NCBI GenBank assembly: GCA_020744425.1
Contig: JAGMUV010000002.1
Span: 186,001-250,000 of the forward strand
Length of the DNA stretch: 64,000 bases
Reading direction: 5' to 3'
DNA from: Dactylonectria macrodidyma
Taxonomy: Eukaryota; Ascomycota; Sordariomycetes; Hypocreales; Nectriaceae
A program made the translations under genes and the position numbers. The notes beneath the pieces are model-generated. The model had not been told where the DNA came from. It saw only the letters and a list, made by a program, of their open reading frames with translations, and ran no database searches. Below, in pieces: positions 32,180 through 43,930 of this stretch. How positions within the stretch are numbered: position 1 is the stretch's first letter; each line of letters opens with the position of its first letter.

Positions 32180-33617
32180 ATGTCACTACCAGATCACTCA
32201 AGCCGGGAAAAGGGGAAGCGGTCCAAGTGGAAGGTCTTTAGCTCTTCCAAGGACAAGCGCAAAAGTGGAGAAGTGCCCCCGCCAGAGAGCTCGTCGTTGG
32301 ATTCTACTTATGGCAGCAACGAGGCGAACAACTCACTCAAGACCGAAGGCGACAGCAATACTTGCACGTCCAAAAGTGCGAATGGGATTGACGCAGAACG
32401 CAGCAACAATAGTAGCACAGTGAATCAGGCCAGGCTAGATGATCCTCTATCACACACGAGCCCGACCATCAAGCGCGAGACTGTCACAGATCCTAGTACG
32501 GGCCAAACCATTACCACCACTACCACCACCACTACCACCACCACGACGGTTACTAATTCCAACGGAACGACGTCTACAGTCGAGGAGCCTCGGCAGACCA
32601 CTGAGTTGCCAACGACGAGCAACCGACCAGCCACACTCGCGCCTCCTTCCACATTTCCGCCCAAGGACAATCAGCAATCGGTGTCCCCGATAGACCAGTC
32701 AGCAGAAATTAAGCCTCCCTCGGGTCGTCGACAAAGTGTAGAAACACCTGGAAACCGAATCATTCCTCTACGCGATCCAAACTCGCTGCCAACTCCAGTC
32801 AACGCACCTACTGACTCTCCCGTAATCTCCGAACGCAACGTCAACAGGCATTCTTATAATGGCGTGACGCCTCATCCTCCCGAAACACAACAAAACCCCG
32901 CCTCTGGGAGTCACCCTTCATCGGCACCAAATGTACCAGCGACAACAACAGCAACTGGGTTTCCACAAAACCATGCGTACTTGCCACCGCCGCATCAACA
33001 GCAACAATCCAGCAACGGATTGACACAAAGATCCACCATTCAGAATCTAAAGCAAGCCGCAGCTGGAATCCATGTGAGTATTCCCACATAGGCTTCCCCT
33101 TAAAGCTCTTCCCCAATCTCATGTTTCTCTTCTTCAGGGCGCCGGAGAGACCCTCCGTGGGACACTCAACTCAACCGTCGATCGACACTTTGGCAACCAG
33201 CAAGCCTTGGGAAAAGACCAGAATGCCATCGAGGCAGGTCGCTACGAGATCGAAAACCGGCGGTTCTATCATCCGGACGAATACACTCACCAGCAACAAC
33301 CACAGCAGCGTCAGCAGCATCAGCAGCAGCAACATGCTCCTGATGAAGAGCCAATGCAACCGCTATACCAAGTACCTTTTGACGATGATATGGGAGCAAG
33401 GTGGAGCGTGAGTGGTGGCGCGAACACAAATGATAGGGGCAGGCAGTCGGGCCGCAGCAAGCTGGGCAATCTTTTCAGCAAAGCGACAGGCAAGCCCTCC
33501 AGCCGAATTGGTTCGAATGGTGAAGTAGATCCAACACCAGTTCCTGAGAGAGCAAGGCTTAAAAAGAGGAGCAGCTCGAGACTGAGTGGCTCAAGATTAA
33601 GTGTCGTTGGAGAGTGA
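32180..33617 (+). CDS. low-complexity, probably disordered fungal protein of unknown function
   Basis: Two exons, 32180-33073 and 33138-33617, with a 64-bp intron (GTGAGT donor, TTCAG acceptor), 457 residues. I chose the ATG reading MSLPDHSSREKGKRSKWKVF, a basic N-terminus; an upstream in-frame ATG at 32066 would add 38 residues. The body is Ser/Thr/Pro/Gln-rich with a run of 12 Thr from ACC/ACT codons (about 32513-32548), and Gln runs near 32998-33006 and 33290-33332. The one conserved-looking block is split by the intron: NLKQAAAGIH|GAGETLRGTLNSTVDR, an amphipathic segment. The C-terminus is basic (KKRSSSRLSGSRLS). There is no signal peptide or membrane helix. I do not recognise a named domain. 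Confidence 0.75.
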
Positions 33618-33962
33618 GTCGTTCTCTTGGAACTTGAGGGTTTTGACTACTGAATGGAGGGAGTCCAGACACTCTGACGACACCTACCGTTGACAAGGCT
33701 TCTCCATATCCACAGAAACATTGGAATAATAATTTGAGAGAATCTGGCGGCTAAAAAGCAATGCAGGAGGCTTGGACAACGAGGATAAATGTATAATACG
33801 ATCTTCTAGCAGCAATTGACCCAGAGTATTGTATTAGCAATGCAAGTCGCTGTAATGAGCAGGTTACTGGTCCATTGTCAAGATTAAGGTTAGAGAATCT
33901 CAATACGACGCAAGCCATCTGTCTAATGGTTGATTCATCTCAAGGATAGCTGTTGTTCATCA
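33618..33962. other. convergent 3' intergenic region
   Basis: 345 bp between two convergent 3' ends, mildly AT-rich. No feature seen beyond expected poly(A) regions. Confidence 0.4.
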
Positions 33963-36636
33963 TCAAGGTACAAAGTAGCCTTGCACACCAAATTTCTCTG
34001 GCCCCAGGATTTGAGTTGGTGGCCACTCGGAATCATCCTGCCACGCGGTAGTGTAGGAATACTCTCCACTACCAACGACCTCATCGACGCCGCTTAGCAC
34101 AATGTGTGCCTCGCCGTTTGGGGGCACCTTTACGTTGGTCACCATTACATCTTCACCAACCTTCCAATCTACCTCGTAAGGCCCATATGGTGAGTCGTAC
34201 CTTGTCTTGGCCGAGCGCACCGTCCCTCCAGGTTGCGGTTTCACGAGCGCCGTCTTCCACCCAGGAGACGAAGGCATTAAACCACCAACGACATTGTGTA
34301 AGAAAGCGCAGACAGAACCGAGGGCGTAGTGGTTGAAGGATGTCATTTGACCCGGATTAATGCTCCCGTCCTCAAGCATAGAATTCCACCGCTCCCAAAT
34401 CGTCGTTGCTCCCATACCAACTGGGTAGAGCCAGCTCGGACTATCACGCTCCTGTAGCATACGGTAGGCAATATTGAGCATGCCGTGGTCAGCTAGAGCC
34501 TGGAGAATAATGGGAGTGCCGGCAAAGCCAGTCGTAATCCGGAAACGCTCCCAACGTGCTAGGTAGCCCAGGCGCTGGCTGGCCACACTGAGGTGATGGG
34601 CTTCCAGTAGGCCAAATTTAAGAGCCAGGGCATACGTTGTCTGGGTGTCGCAGGCTAGCCTTCCGTTGGGCGTCACATACTCGTCGCGGAAGAGTTCTGA
34701 TAGGCGAGCTGCATCAGCTGCGTACTGCTCTGCTATCTCCGTTTCCCCAAGGATGTCCCCGATTTTAGCGGCAATCGTCGTCGTATAAATGAGGTATGCA
34801 TTGGCTACCAAGAAGTTATCCGTCCCACAGTGGCCTGGCAAATCTGGAGAGGACCTCGGATCGAGCCAGTCGCCATACTGCGGATTGTCAGTAGACCAAA
34901 GCCCCCTATCGTCACGAGGGAGACCGGTGTCAAGCCAGAGGCGTATGCTATCCCACTGGGCACTCAGTTGGTTCCTGTCGCCAAATGCGGTGTACAGATT
35001 CCATGGCAAGATGACAGAGCAGTCTGCCCACAGCGCCATGGGCCGCTTCATACGATTGTCAGGCTGACGAGGTAGATTTGGAATGATGACTGGGACGACG
35101 CCTCCGGCATCTTTCTGATCAACTGCAAGGTCTTGTAGCCATGAGCCTAGGAAGGCGGATGTGTCGAACAAAAAGTTGCCCGTTGGAGCAAAGACCTGGA
35201 TATCACCTGTCCAGCCGAGCCGCTCGTCTCGTTGTGGGCAGTCGGTGGGAATGGAAATGAAGTTGCTTCGCATGGACCAAACCGTGTTTTCGTGGAGCCG
35301 GTTTAACATTGCGTGCGAGGATTCAAAGCTTCCAGTTCGGCGAATATCGGAAGCAATAACGATGCCAGTGAAGTCATCCAGGGAAACATCGGGGTGTCCG
35401 TTAATCTCAGCATATCTACGGCTGTCAGCAACGTATATATGAGCAGTGGAAACTCTTGAGGACTCACCTAAAGCCGAAAAACGTAAACTTAGCCCCCAGG
35501 CCTTTCGTTGGTCCTCCAAGTTTAATCGTGTACTCGGCTTTCGCAGAACGAAGCGGCCGTGTGCCCAACTCGCCGCGTTCCATGACCTCGGCGTGCCTGA
35601 TGAAGAGTGTATCTCCCGACTTACCGGGAATATCCTTCTCAACTCTCAGAAATCCCACAAAGTTCTGCCCGAAATCAAGTATCTTCTTTCCTTTGGGTGT
35701 GGTGATGATCTCTTTGGGTCTCAGCTCCATGATACACCTTATAGGGGCAAGTTCTGGTGCAATGAGTTTTGCTACCGGCTGTGGGAGTTCTTCCACAGGA
35801 CCTTTCGAAGACCGTTTTGCTGTTGTGGTAGACCAAGTTGAGTCCAAGAGGTTGCTGTCGCAAACTTCCCCATCGTAGAGTTCGGATGCGAGAAGTGGTC
35901 CGTCAAGATATTGCCAGCTAGAGTCTGTAATGCAGACTACCTTGCCATCAATCTCGACTTGTGCCATGAAGCCCAATCTTTCTCCCCAGTGATTGGGCAC
36001 GCCAGGGCGGCCGAGCCTTGTCGCAAACCATCCTTCGGCAATATGTGCACCAATTACGTTATCGCCCTCTTGAAGGAGATGGGTAATGTCGTATGTCTGA
36101 TAATGCAGACGATGATTGTATGCCTGCCAGCCCGGAGCAAGTATCTCATCACCGACGGTCTTGCCGTTGATCTCCACCATGTAAACGCCGTGAGCTGTCG
36201 CATAAAGGCGTGCGATACCAGAACCCGAATACTTAAAGTCCTTGCGAAGTAAGAACGGCTTCTTCGACTCCGGACCCTTTCCAGGTAAACCAACAAGCTT
36301 AGCAGACCATTGCACCCGATCGAGAAGCCCGACCTCCACGTTCAAATCGGCCCATTCAGTCGAGGATCCATCTATGCCAGTAGCCCTGACCCTGATCGTG
36401 ACTCTTTCTCTCGAAGATAAAGGCGATGCTGGCCATGGAACGAGGATGGACTCTGGCGAGTCGACATGATACGTTTCCTCACTGCCATTACGGAATATGA
36501 CAATGTCATATGACGCTTGTTTCCAGTTCTTTATGGTCGTGGAACCGAATCTCCAGGACAGTCTCGGGGCTGGTGTGAAGATGGCAAAGCCACTGTGATG
36601 GTGTTCAACACTCAATTGGGCAATGGACAGAGCCAT
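33963..36636 (-). CDS. alpha-L-rhamnosidase, GH78
   Basis: Releases terminal alpha-L-rhamnose from plant glycosides, flavonoids or rhamnogalacturonan fragments. Two exons, 36636-35468 and 35415-33963, with a 52-bp intron (GTGAGT donor, CGTAG acceptor), 873 residues. The N-terminal beta domains contain LSWRFGS and the jelly-roll segment with LAPGWQAYNHRL. The join restores FTFFGFR|YAEINGHP. The catalytic (alpha/alpha)6 barrel carries PTDCPQRDERLGWTGD, with the Asp and Glu of the family's acid site, then YGDWLDP and later TIWERW and TSFNHYALGSV, where the second catalytic Glu is expected. No signal peptide is visible at MALSIAQLS, so the enzyme is probably intracellular and acts on imported rhamnosides. 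It is divergent from the sugar transporter at 37303 with 666 bp between. Confidence 0.92.
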
Positions 36637-37302
36637 GTTCAGTTTCGTTATTTGGTCGATATCCGTTGATCCTGCCCTGTCAAGGGTGTTTCATGTGTCT
36701 TGACTTCATCAACACAAAGCCACACTCCAGACTACATCAAATAAGCCATGAGTTCTCGGTCTTTCGGGGAAGTTCAGAACCGAGTGAAATGTTCGATCAT
36801 TCTTAGTTGACCGGTTGTTCGGTTCAAAGAGCATTGGGCCCCTCACGAGATGGCCAGTCTAAGTAAGGATCAGTGTTACATTGCATAAATCCTAGCGGAT
36901 ATGTATCCTACACAACTAGCCGCCCCTCCACGAGCTACTTGTTGACAATGGAAATAACACAGTTTCGGATAAGTATCCGAAGAGAGGAATCTCTCATCCG
37001 TCATGCATATCTAGGCTTCCCACCGAACACAGTCTCCCAAGTTTTTCCCCCGCAAAACCACCTAATTAGCCGAATCCCCGCCCTACTAGCTTGAAATGAT
37101 AACCAGGCGATCGGTAAGAGGCATCACCAGCACGACTCATTAATGAGCTCGGCTATTCGGGTTGACTTTTGCACGAAGTGATGATATAACAAGGCCAGGC
37201 TTGGGTCGATCTCACGGTGTGCCCACACTTATTTCACACCAGCAGCTCCAGTAGCCATCGTTTGCAACGCATTTCCCCAAAAACAAGGGTTGGATAACCA
37301 AC
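36637..37302. promoter_or_regulatory. shared divergent promoter, rhamnosidase / sugar transporter
   Basis: This 666-bp interval separates two divergent start codons and must hold both promoters, so it is a candidate for joint control by a rhamnose-responsive regulator. I did not identify a specific operator. Confidence 0.5.
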
Positions 37303-39195
37303 ATGTCCGCTCCCCATGATGAAAAGATCGAGTGTCATCCTCGTGGGGATCATAAAGAAAACGGGTACGACCAAAAGTCTGAGCCGCCTCTATTAAAGTC
37401 TTCACATGACAACATCGGCTATTGGGCGACCCTCAGGCGCTTCTGGAAGGTAATCCATGTGGAATCCTATCCTTGCCACCAACTAGGTCCTAGTACCTAA
37501 TTCTCACTTAGGCCGCAATCGTTTGTAACTTGATATCCATCGCAGCCGCTGCAGATGGCTATCAGTACACGCTGAATGGCAATGTGATTGCCAATAAAGG
37601 CTTCACTAGCCATATGGGTTACCTCAACGACGAGGGCAAGTATGTTTTAGATGCAAATCACACTGCCCTGTGGGGTGCAATGCAATCGCTCGGCCAACTT
37701 GTCGCTATGTTATCCATGAGCCCCATTTCAGATGTTATTGGCCGCAAGGCGACCCTATATCTGCTCTGGATCATCCTTGCCGGGGTATGTGCTACCAGCC
37801 ATCAGCAATCGCGCTTCCTGTACAGTTAGCGGCTAACTACTACAGTCCATTGCCCTCGAGACCGTTGTCCGCGACTGGAGGGATTGGACTGGTGCTAAGA
37901 TCCTTGCCGGCATTGGTGTTGGTGCTCTCCAATCAACCCTTCCAGTCTACATTTCCGAGTGGTCCCCGAATAACATTCGCGGCGCCATGGTTCTCACCTA
38001 TGGTGTTTGGAATACCCTTGGCAAGTTCCTTGCGCCACTCATCCTTCTTATCTGTGAGAAACAAGACCCAAACGAGTTCCGCATCCCCATCATCACCCAG
38101 TGGGCATTTTTGGGTATCATGCTACCCATATTCCTCTGGTTGCCCGAAACGGCGCAGTATTATGCCGAGCGAGGTCAGGACGAGCTAGGGAAGAAGACAC
38201 TGCGCCGCGTCAATGGAAACGTTCCAGGGTATGACGTCGAAGTCGAGTATGCAATCATCAGGAACATCATTCTTGAGCAGAGGCAAAGACGACAAGAACT
38301 CGACGGAAATAGCATGGGCTGGAAGAAGCTGCTACGCTCGTATGCTGAATGTTTCAAGGGTGTCAACGCAAAGAGGACGCTCGGTGCTGCTTGGCCTGCT
38401 TGTTCCCAGCAGCTCACTGGCTTGTCCTTCCTTAAGACATACTCTTCACTCTTCTTTCGCCAGGCTGGCTTCTCAGATCCTTTTCTCATCACAACTATCC
38501 AGAGTGAGCCCTATCTTACGAAGCTTACGTATACGCGATTGCTGACTCACTTCTTTCTCTTGTGCAGCCATCATCGCCCTAATCACTTCCATTTCTCTAA
38601 TGTTGCTAACCGATCGGTTTGGACGCCGCATGATTGTTTTCGTCTCTGCCGTTGTCTCTACCGTCTCCCTATTTGTCGTTGCCATAATAGGACTTTTCGC
38701 CTCTACCACCCCTCTCAAAAACTTTTGCATTTTCATGGCTTGTCTGTGGGCAATTTTCAACGGGGCGCTTGGCTCGCTGGGCTGGGCCTTTGTTGGCGAA
38801 ATCTCCTCGCAGACGTTGCGGGCTCGTACGGCTGGTCTTGCGGCTGGAGCGTCTGTAATCTTTGGCCTAACCTTTAACACATCCGTTCCTATTATGCGTA
38901 AGTGCTCTTCTACTTTTACAAATCCGTACAAACTATTTACTAATAGCCATTAGTTGACACCGAGGGCGCCAACTGGAGTTATCATACAGGGTGGCTGTTT
39001 GGTGGCTTCGGTTTAATTACCTGCGTCATTGTCTGGTTTTACGTACCTGAACCATCGATGCGCAACACAGCAGAGATGGACGAGATGTATGAGAAGGGTA
39101 TCCCTGCCTGGAAGATGCAGAAATATGTTACGGATGCGCAACTTGCGCAGATTCAAATCCTGGACCAAAAGTCCGAGAAGCGTGGAAACGTCTAA
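37303..39195 (+). CDS. MFS sugar transporter (hexose/maltose-like SP family)
   Basis: Twelve-helix plasma-membrane sugar porter. Five exons, 37303-37449, 37512-37784, 37846-38503, 38568-38897 and 38954-39195, all phases consistent, 549 residues. The N-terminus is a polar cytosolic tail of about 45 residues. Splicing restores AAIVCNLISIAAAADGYQYTL (helix 1) and SDVIGRKATLYLLW (loop 2-3 signature). Later marks are PETAQYYAERGQDELGKKTLRRV after helix 6, FLKTYSSLFFRQAGFSDPF, LLTDRFGRRM, and GWLFGGFG in the last helix. The polar C-terminus ends SEKRGNV. Its pairing with an intracellular rhamnosidase suggests a rhamnoside, rhamnose or related sugar as substrate; this is inference from position only. 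Confidence 0.9.
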
Positions 39196-39895
39196 TCAGC
39201 AGTGAGAAACATTTGACCAGAAGCTTAAATGTCCATTAAATCCCAATTATTGAGGTTATGGTCCTTGGCAGCGCACACTCAGAGGGGGGCCAGAGGTTAA
39301 ACAGTCAAAAAAAAAAACCCAATAGTGAATAACAGTGTGAGGGCCCAAAACCCAAGCCCAAGGCAACAGCAACTCAGAATGACTAGAGTTTCTACTGCAT
39401 CAGGGTGCAAGCCTTGCTGTCCTATTCAACCCTTTGAGATGCGTCAAGCAGCTGGAATAGCTAGATAGAAAAGCTAGACAGAAAAGCTAGAAATCCCAAT
39501 TATATGAGACAGATATTGCTGATGAGTTTGTTCTTGAAAAAGCAATCAATTCGTTTCATGACAAGCGGGACTTCTGGGGCGGCTAACTAGTACTGACGTA
39601 GAAAACGCCTTGTGATCTACTAGTGTAACATACAATCGCGAAAACATATCATCGACACCTCCTCTAATACCGCAAGCTAGGCTATTTAGATGCCTCAGTA
39701 AGTCACCCACAGCTACCGCTCATTGCGATACCAAATAAACGAATCCCAATTAACCCTAAGTTCCTCCTCCACAGGTGTGATTTTTATGATAACTATATTG
39801 TATGAAAAGATTGATATTCATATATAGATATTGAGTCTCAACGTCAAAGTAGGAGAATAGAAATACTTTTGGCGTAAAGCTGTGCTAATTCACAC
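39196..39895. other. convergent intergenic region, transporter / kelch gene
   Basis: 700 bp between convergent 3' ends. It includes a 10-base A run near 39310 and short AGAAAAGCTAGA repeats near 39468-39492. No gene seen. Confidence 0.4.
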
Positions 39896-41184
39896 TTAAG
39901 TCAAGCTCAGTAGCCAACCATCCGACTCTGTCTCGCCCTTGGCATTGATGCCTCCCCAAAACACGACACTTTTTCCATCTGCCGACAAATCTGCACCAAA
40001 AAAGCCCCGGGGTCCAGGGTGAGCTTTCCCATCTGCCTGCTTAGGTTCCGTTGGTGTGATCTGCATTTCAGACCATGTAAAAGCCCCCGAGTCTATGCCA
40101 GGAACTCCGTCTCGTATAGTGTCTTTGACAGCAGAGCCACTTAGACCTGACGAAGGGATTTGAAGTGACCACATGTCAGCGTAGAACAAATCCTTTTCGT
40201 TGTGCGTCGTCGACGCTAGGATGGTGCCCTTTCGGCTTCCAAAAAAGTAGATGAGATAGTATCGGCCGTATCCAGTCGTAATCGGAACGAGACCGCTTCC
40301 GAATCGGGGGCGAGGGCCCGGAGTAAGCGGGCTCGTGGGCGCGTCGACGGTTGACCAGGCCAAAGGCTTGTCCAATTTCAAAAAGTGGATGAATCCACTA
40401 ACATCGGACTCGGAGCTGATGGAGTAGAGTGTCTCGTTCACGAATGCTGCGTTCAAAGGTGGTCCAGGAGCAGGTGGAAGTCGGTTCCAAGCGGCGATGT
40501 TAAAGTCAAACAGCCACGTCTCAGACGAGCCTGGTTCCAAGTCCTCCTCAGACCTTCGTGTCTTTCCGCCATGGAGAATGAGAGCGTCATGCTTCTCACT
40601 GAAGAAGATGCGATGGTCAGATCTGGACGTGGGCGCTTCGCCCGCGCCATCAATTTGGGTCCACTCTCTTCTCTCCGAGTCCCAGATCCACAGTACTGAC
40701 CCGTCCTCGACTGGATTGCCATGCTCTTCTCTTCCACCATGAATAATCAGTGAGGCATGACGAGAGCAGGCAGCGTGTCCGGTTCGAGGCGGGGGTGATG
40801 GTCTGTCTGGGACGGATGGATAACACGCATACTCGATGTCGTTGGACAATTCACCGGAAGGCACTGCAATGGCGTGGATATCTGTACCACAAAGCTGTCC
40901 GCCTTCTCTCTCGCCCCCAAAGATGTAGCCTTTGTTGCCGATGACTGTGACGGTGTGGCGCGAGCGGGCTAGCATAAGGCTGTCAAAGGCCCGGCGGTTA
41001 GCACGAGGGTGTCAAGCTCACGAAAGAGGACATACGAGCTATCATCTGCTGGCGTTGCGGCAAACTGACTTAACGAAGCTCTAATCAGCTGCGTCGGTTT
41101 CGCCACAGTGGCGGCGGCTGCTGCTTCAACGCCAGTAGAGACAATTTGCTCAACTACGAGAGCTCCTGCTGCAATCTCTGCCAT
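39896..41184 (-). CDS. kelch-repeat beta-propeller protein
   Basis: Two exons, 41184-41022 and 40968-39896, with a 53-bp intron (GTGAGC donor, GCTAACC branch site, GCTAG acceptor), 411 residues. The join gives YVLF|PRSRHTVTVIGNKGYIFGG, the first blade. Further blades carry GHAACSRHASLIIHGG, SDHRIFFSEKHDALILHGG and FFGADLSADGKSVVFWGG, which is the kelch pattern of a hydrophobic stretch ending in Gly-Gly. The N-terminal Ala-rich segment (MAEIAAGALVVEQIV) fits the starts of related fungal kelch proteins, so I chose it over upstream in-frame ATGs at 41286 and 41343. There is no signal peptide, so it is probably cytosolic. The likely role is a protein-interaction scaffold. It is unrelated to the secreted galactose oxidase at 47.3 kb beyond the shared propeller fold. 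Confidence 0.82.
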
Positions 41185-42490
41185 TTTTGCGGAGGTGGTG
41201 AATGATGAGATAATGTTTGAATTGGAAGGACTGGGATGTGTGCTCTCTAGCTGTTCAAGTCCATGACGTAGCCTACTCCCAGACATTGTTGATTTTACGC
41301 GAGGGTAAGATGACGTAACCACTCGATGTGTATTTACTCGCACTCGTACTTGTGACTAGAGTCTTGTGCCGGGAACAATTCCCCCGGGTCTGTCGATATG
41401 AGCGTAAATATCAGGAAAATATGTCTGACTATCTTCCGTGCACTATCCAGATAAGATCACACAGATGTAACTGAATCAAGCTTAGGCACGTTGCTTTTGC
41501 ACGAGGCCGAGTTCAAGAGGAACTGGGAAGCTCAACTATGAATATCAGATTCGAGGTTAAAGCCGCGGCTTCGAAGTCGATGATCTCCAAACCTTGAATT
41601 CAAAGTCGAGCCTCTGTTATCTATGTTCGACCAAGTCTCATAAGTTTCATCTTATCTCAATTTTTTCCCGCCGCGGCGTGGAATCTGTCTAGGAAATCAA
41701 GCCTGTCTCACCATTTGTCAACGATCCTATCATGCAGGCATACATATGCCTCTGCGTTTGCCCAAATATCCGATCGGCCACCTCGTACTAACTTCAATAA
41801 CATGCGGATGGATAGAGAGAAGCTATTCCGTGCGATGGGTTACAGGGACTACCTCGATTGGTAGAAGTCGTTTTGAGACCGAAGCCTAAGATCGAAAGGT
41901 TTATCAGACAGGAAGGAGTGGTTGAGACAACTTGGTGACAATGGAAGATCTTGTCTTTTCTCTCTGCCTAGGGGGGAAGGAAGCTAGCTATTTATCCCTA
42001 ATGATCCGGCTGATCTGGACACCCTTGAACTGATGATGCCGTCATAAGCCGTCTATCTAGGCGTTGAGGGTCATCTAGGTTGTTGAGGTCTGTCTAGGTT
42101 GTTGAGGGTGGACTAGGTTTGAAGTCTCTTTCTAGGTTCAAAGGAAAACACTATATCGATCCGGCCCTATGCACAACTAGCTTTCCTATCGGTCCGTCTG
42201 ACAAGGTTAATGAAGGCTGGTAGGTCCATTGATAAGTGTGCAAATTCAAAACGGGAGGTGTTGAATCTGAGCCGCTTGAAGCAGTAAAATTGTCTGGCAC
42301 AATACTCGTTTTCCCTCAGTTGGCGTTGTACAATCAATGGTCAAAGTTGAGGCAAAAACACCACCATCTGAGGCAAAGGTTTTCGGGCTATCACCCCCCC
42401 CCCCCCCAGTTCCTATGCGCGAAACAGGAGGCAGCTATTTGCTTGCTCAGAAATATATAACGGTTATTTGGTAATTTATTTGCCACATAT
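41185..42490. other. intergenic region with a poly-C tract and short repeats
   Basis: About 1.3 kb. It contains a degenerate GTTGAGG...TCTAGG repeat (three to four copies at about 42050-42140) and a run of 14 C (42394-42407). Possibly an old, unrecognisable transposon scar; no gene is supported. Confidence 0.4.
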
Positions 42491-43930
42491 TCACCCCACA
42501 AACGTCAAGCTTTTGACATGCTCATTGACATAAGCAGGGAAGTAATCAGACGTCAAGTACCATCCTGGCTTCGCCATAGTGTCACTAATCTTCTGCCCAT
42601 TAATGTTCAGGTTCTCAAAATTGACAGATTCAATCCCCCTGGTCTCGTTGTACCCCGTAATGATGGTCGTCCCCGCCTTGGTGCCACGGTAGCTCAAGTT
42701 ACGGATCGTGACGTTGGAGATGCCGCGACCGGGAGACGTGTTGTACTTTTGATTGTACATGACCATCATGGTAATAAGCTGGCCGTATCGGAAATCCTCG
42801 ACGCGCACGTCATCCACTAACACATCTTCGATGAGGTTGCTGTCCCCGGGGTTGAGAGCAATGCACCCCTGATAGCCCATCTGAAACTCTCGGTGGTCTA
42901 GAATGTCCACATTGCGAATTGTAATACCAGACAACGTCTCCGGATTGAGCGTGTTGCCGTGCGTGCCCACATTGATGGGATGGGCAACATCTGCCCACAG
43001 AGATGAGTTTTGAATGGTGATATTGGTCGTGTCGCCGTAGTAGTCCCACCTGTGCGTGTACAACGCAATGGAGTCATCCGAGGTCCGCAAAAAGACGCCA
43101 TCGATGAGGACATTCTTGCTGCTAAAGATGTCGATACCATCACCCCACTGAACAGCGCTGAATGACCGAATGCCACGAATTATCGCATTCTCAGCCTCGG
43201 CCAAGGTGATGGTGTAGTGGCCAGGATCTAGGACAATAATGTCCTCAACCAGTATGTCCTTGCTCTGCCAGGCTTTAATGGTGTCGTCGTGCGATTTGTA
43301 CAAGATTCCATGGCCGCGCAGCGACGATCCTGTAGCGTGGCTTAGGTTGACTGATGCCTCAACAACGGAGCCTCCACCGAGGTAGACTGTCTTTCCGGAT
43401 GGTACGTCGATGGTTTCTTCAACAAGGTGGTAACCTGGCCCAAAGTAGATGACGTCTGGGTCATTCTTGAATTGGCGCTCATCCACGATGGAGTTGCTGA
43501 AAAGATGCAGAACATCAAACACATCCTCGGTGGCGTGCACCACCACGTTGCGAGGCTTGTCTAGAGTGAAGGTTATGGTATCTCCCTTCACCAAGGGGAC
43601 AATACCATACGAGTCTGGCCGAATGCGAGCCAAAGTGACAGATCCGGCGGCATATGTCACAGAGACTTCAACTTTTCCTGTAAAGTCAAAGTACGCCATA
43701 GAACCCTTATGTCTAGTGGCTCTCCCCGTGGTGATGTTGATCTCGTGGTGAGGGACCTCGTAAGTCCCGAGAGTCTTCCATTTGGTGCCATGATTTCGGA
43801 CTTTGACGACATACGTGTTCTTTTGTGGAATTTCTTCCGGAATCGGATATGTCTTGATTGCGTTGCGGGAGGCGTTGGCAAACTCCAAGGCAAGAAGAAA
43901 AACTAACAGCAACCTGAGTTGGATAAACAT
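42491..43930 (-). CDS. secreted right-handed beta-helix protein, GH28-like
   Basis: Intronless, 479 residues with a clear signal peptide (MFIQLRLLLVFLLALEFANA). An N-terminal beta domain (about 35-145; SMAYFDFTGKVEVSV) precedes a beta-helix. GDGIDIFSSKNVLIDG and SDDSIALYTH resemble the NTD and DD motifs of GH28 polygalacturonases, and VGTHGN stands where the catalytic His-Gly segment would be. The RIK substrate-binding motif is not visible. It probably acts outside the cell on pectin-type or other plant or microbial polysaccharides. The N-terminal domain resembles bacterial-type GH28 proteins more than classic fungal endopolygalacturonases, and a GH49-like enzyme is an alternative. Several N-glycosylation sequons are present (NITT, NLSH, NSSL). 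Confidence 0.75.
   Translation of the reverse strand: MFIQLRLLLVFLLALEFANASRNAIKTYPIPEEIPQKNTYVVKVRNHGTKWKTLGTYEVPHHEINITTGRATRHKGSMAYFDFTGKVEVSVTYAAGSVTLARIRPDSYGIVPLVKGDTITFTLDKPRNVVVHATEDVFDVLHLFSNSIVDERQFKNDPDVIYFGPGYHLVEETIDVPSGKTVYLGGGSVVEASVNLSHATGSSLRGHGILYKSHDDTIKAWQSKDILVEDIIVLDPGHYTITLAEAENAIIRGIRSFSAVQWGDGIDIFSSKNVLIDGVFLRTSDDSIALYTHRWDYYGDTTNITIQNSSLWADVAHPINVGTHGNTLNPETLSGITIRNVDILDHREFQMGYQGCIALNPGDSNLIEDVLVDDVRVEDFRYGQLITMMVMYNQKYNTSPGRGISNVTIRNLSYRGTKAGTTIITGYNETRGIESVNFENLNINGQKISDTMAKPGWYLTSDYFPAYVNEHVKSLTFVG

Noticed and set aside
33963..36636. Many 60-130-codon frames on the strand opposite the rhamnosidase, copia, galactose oxidase and LCCL genes
   Set aside because: They are antisense shadows of long, clearly homologous coding regions and have no recognisable protein motifs.
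42050..42140. GTTGAGG/TCTAGG repeats as a CRISPR-like or minisatellite array
   Set aside because: Only three to four degenerate copies with uneven spacing; nothing resembling spacers, and CRISPR is not expected in a fungus.
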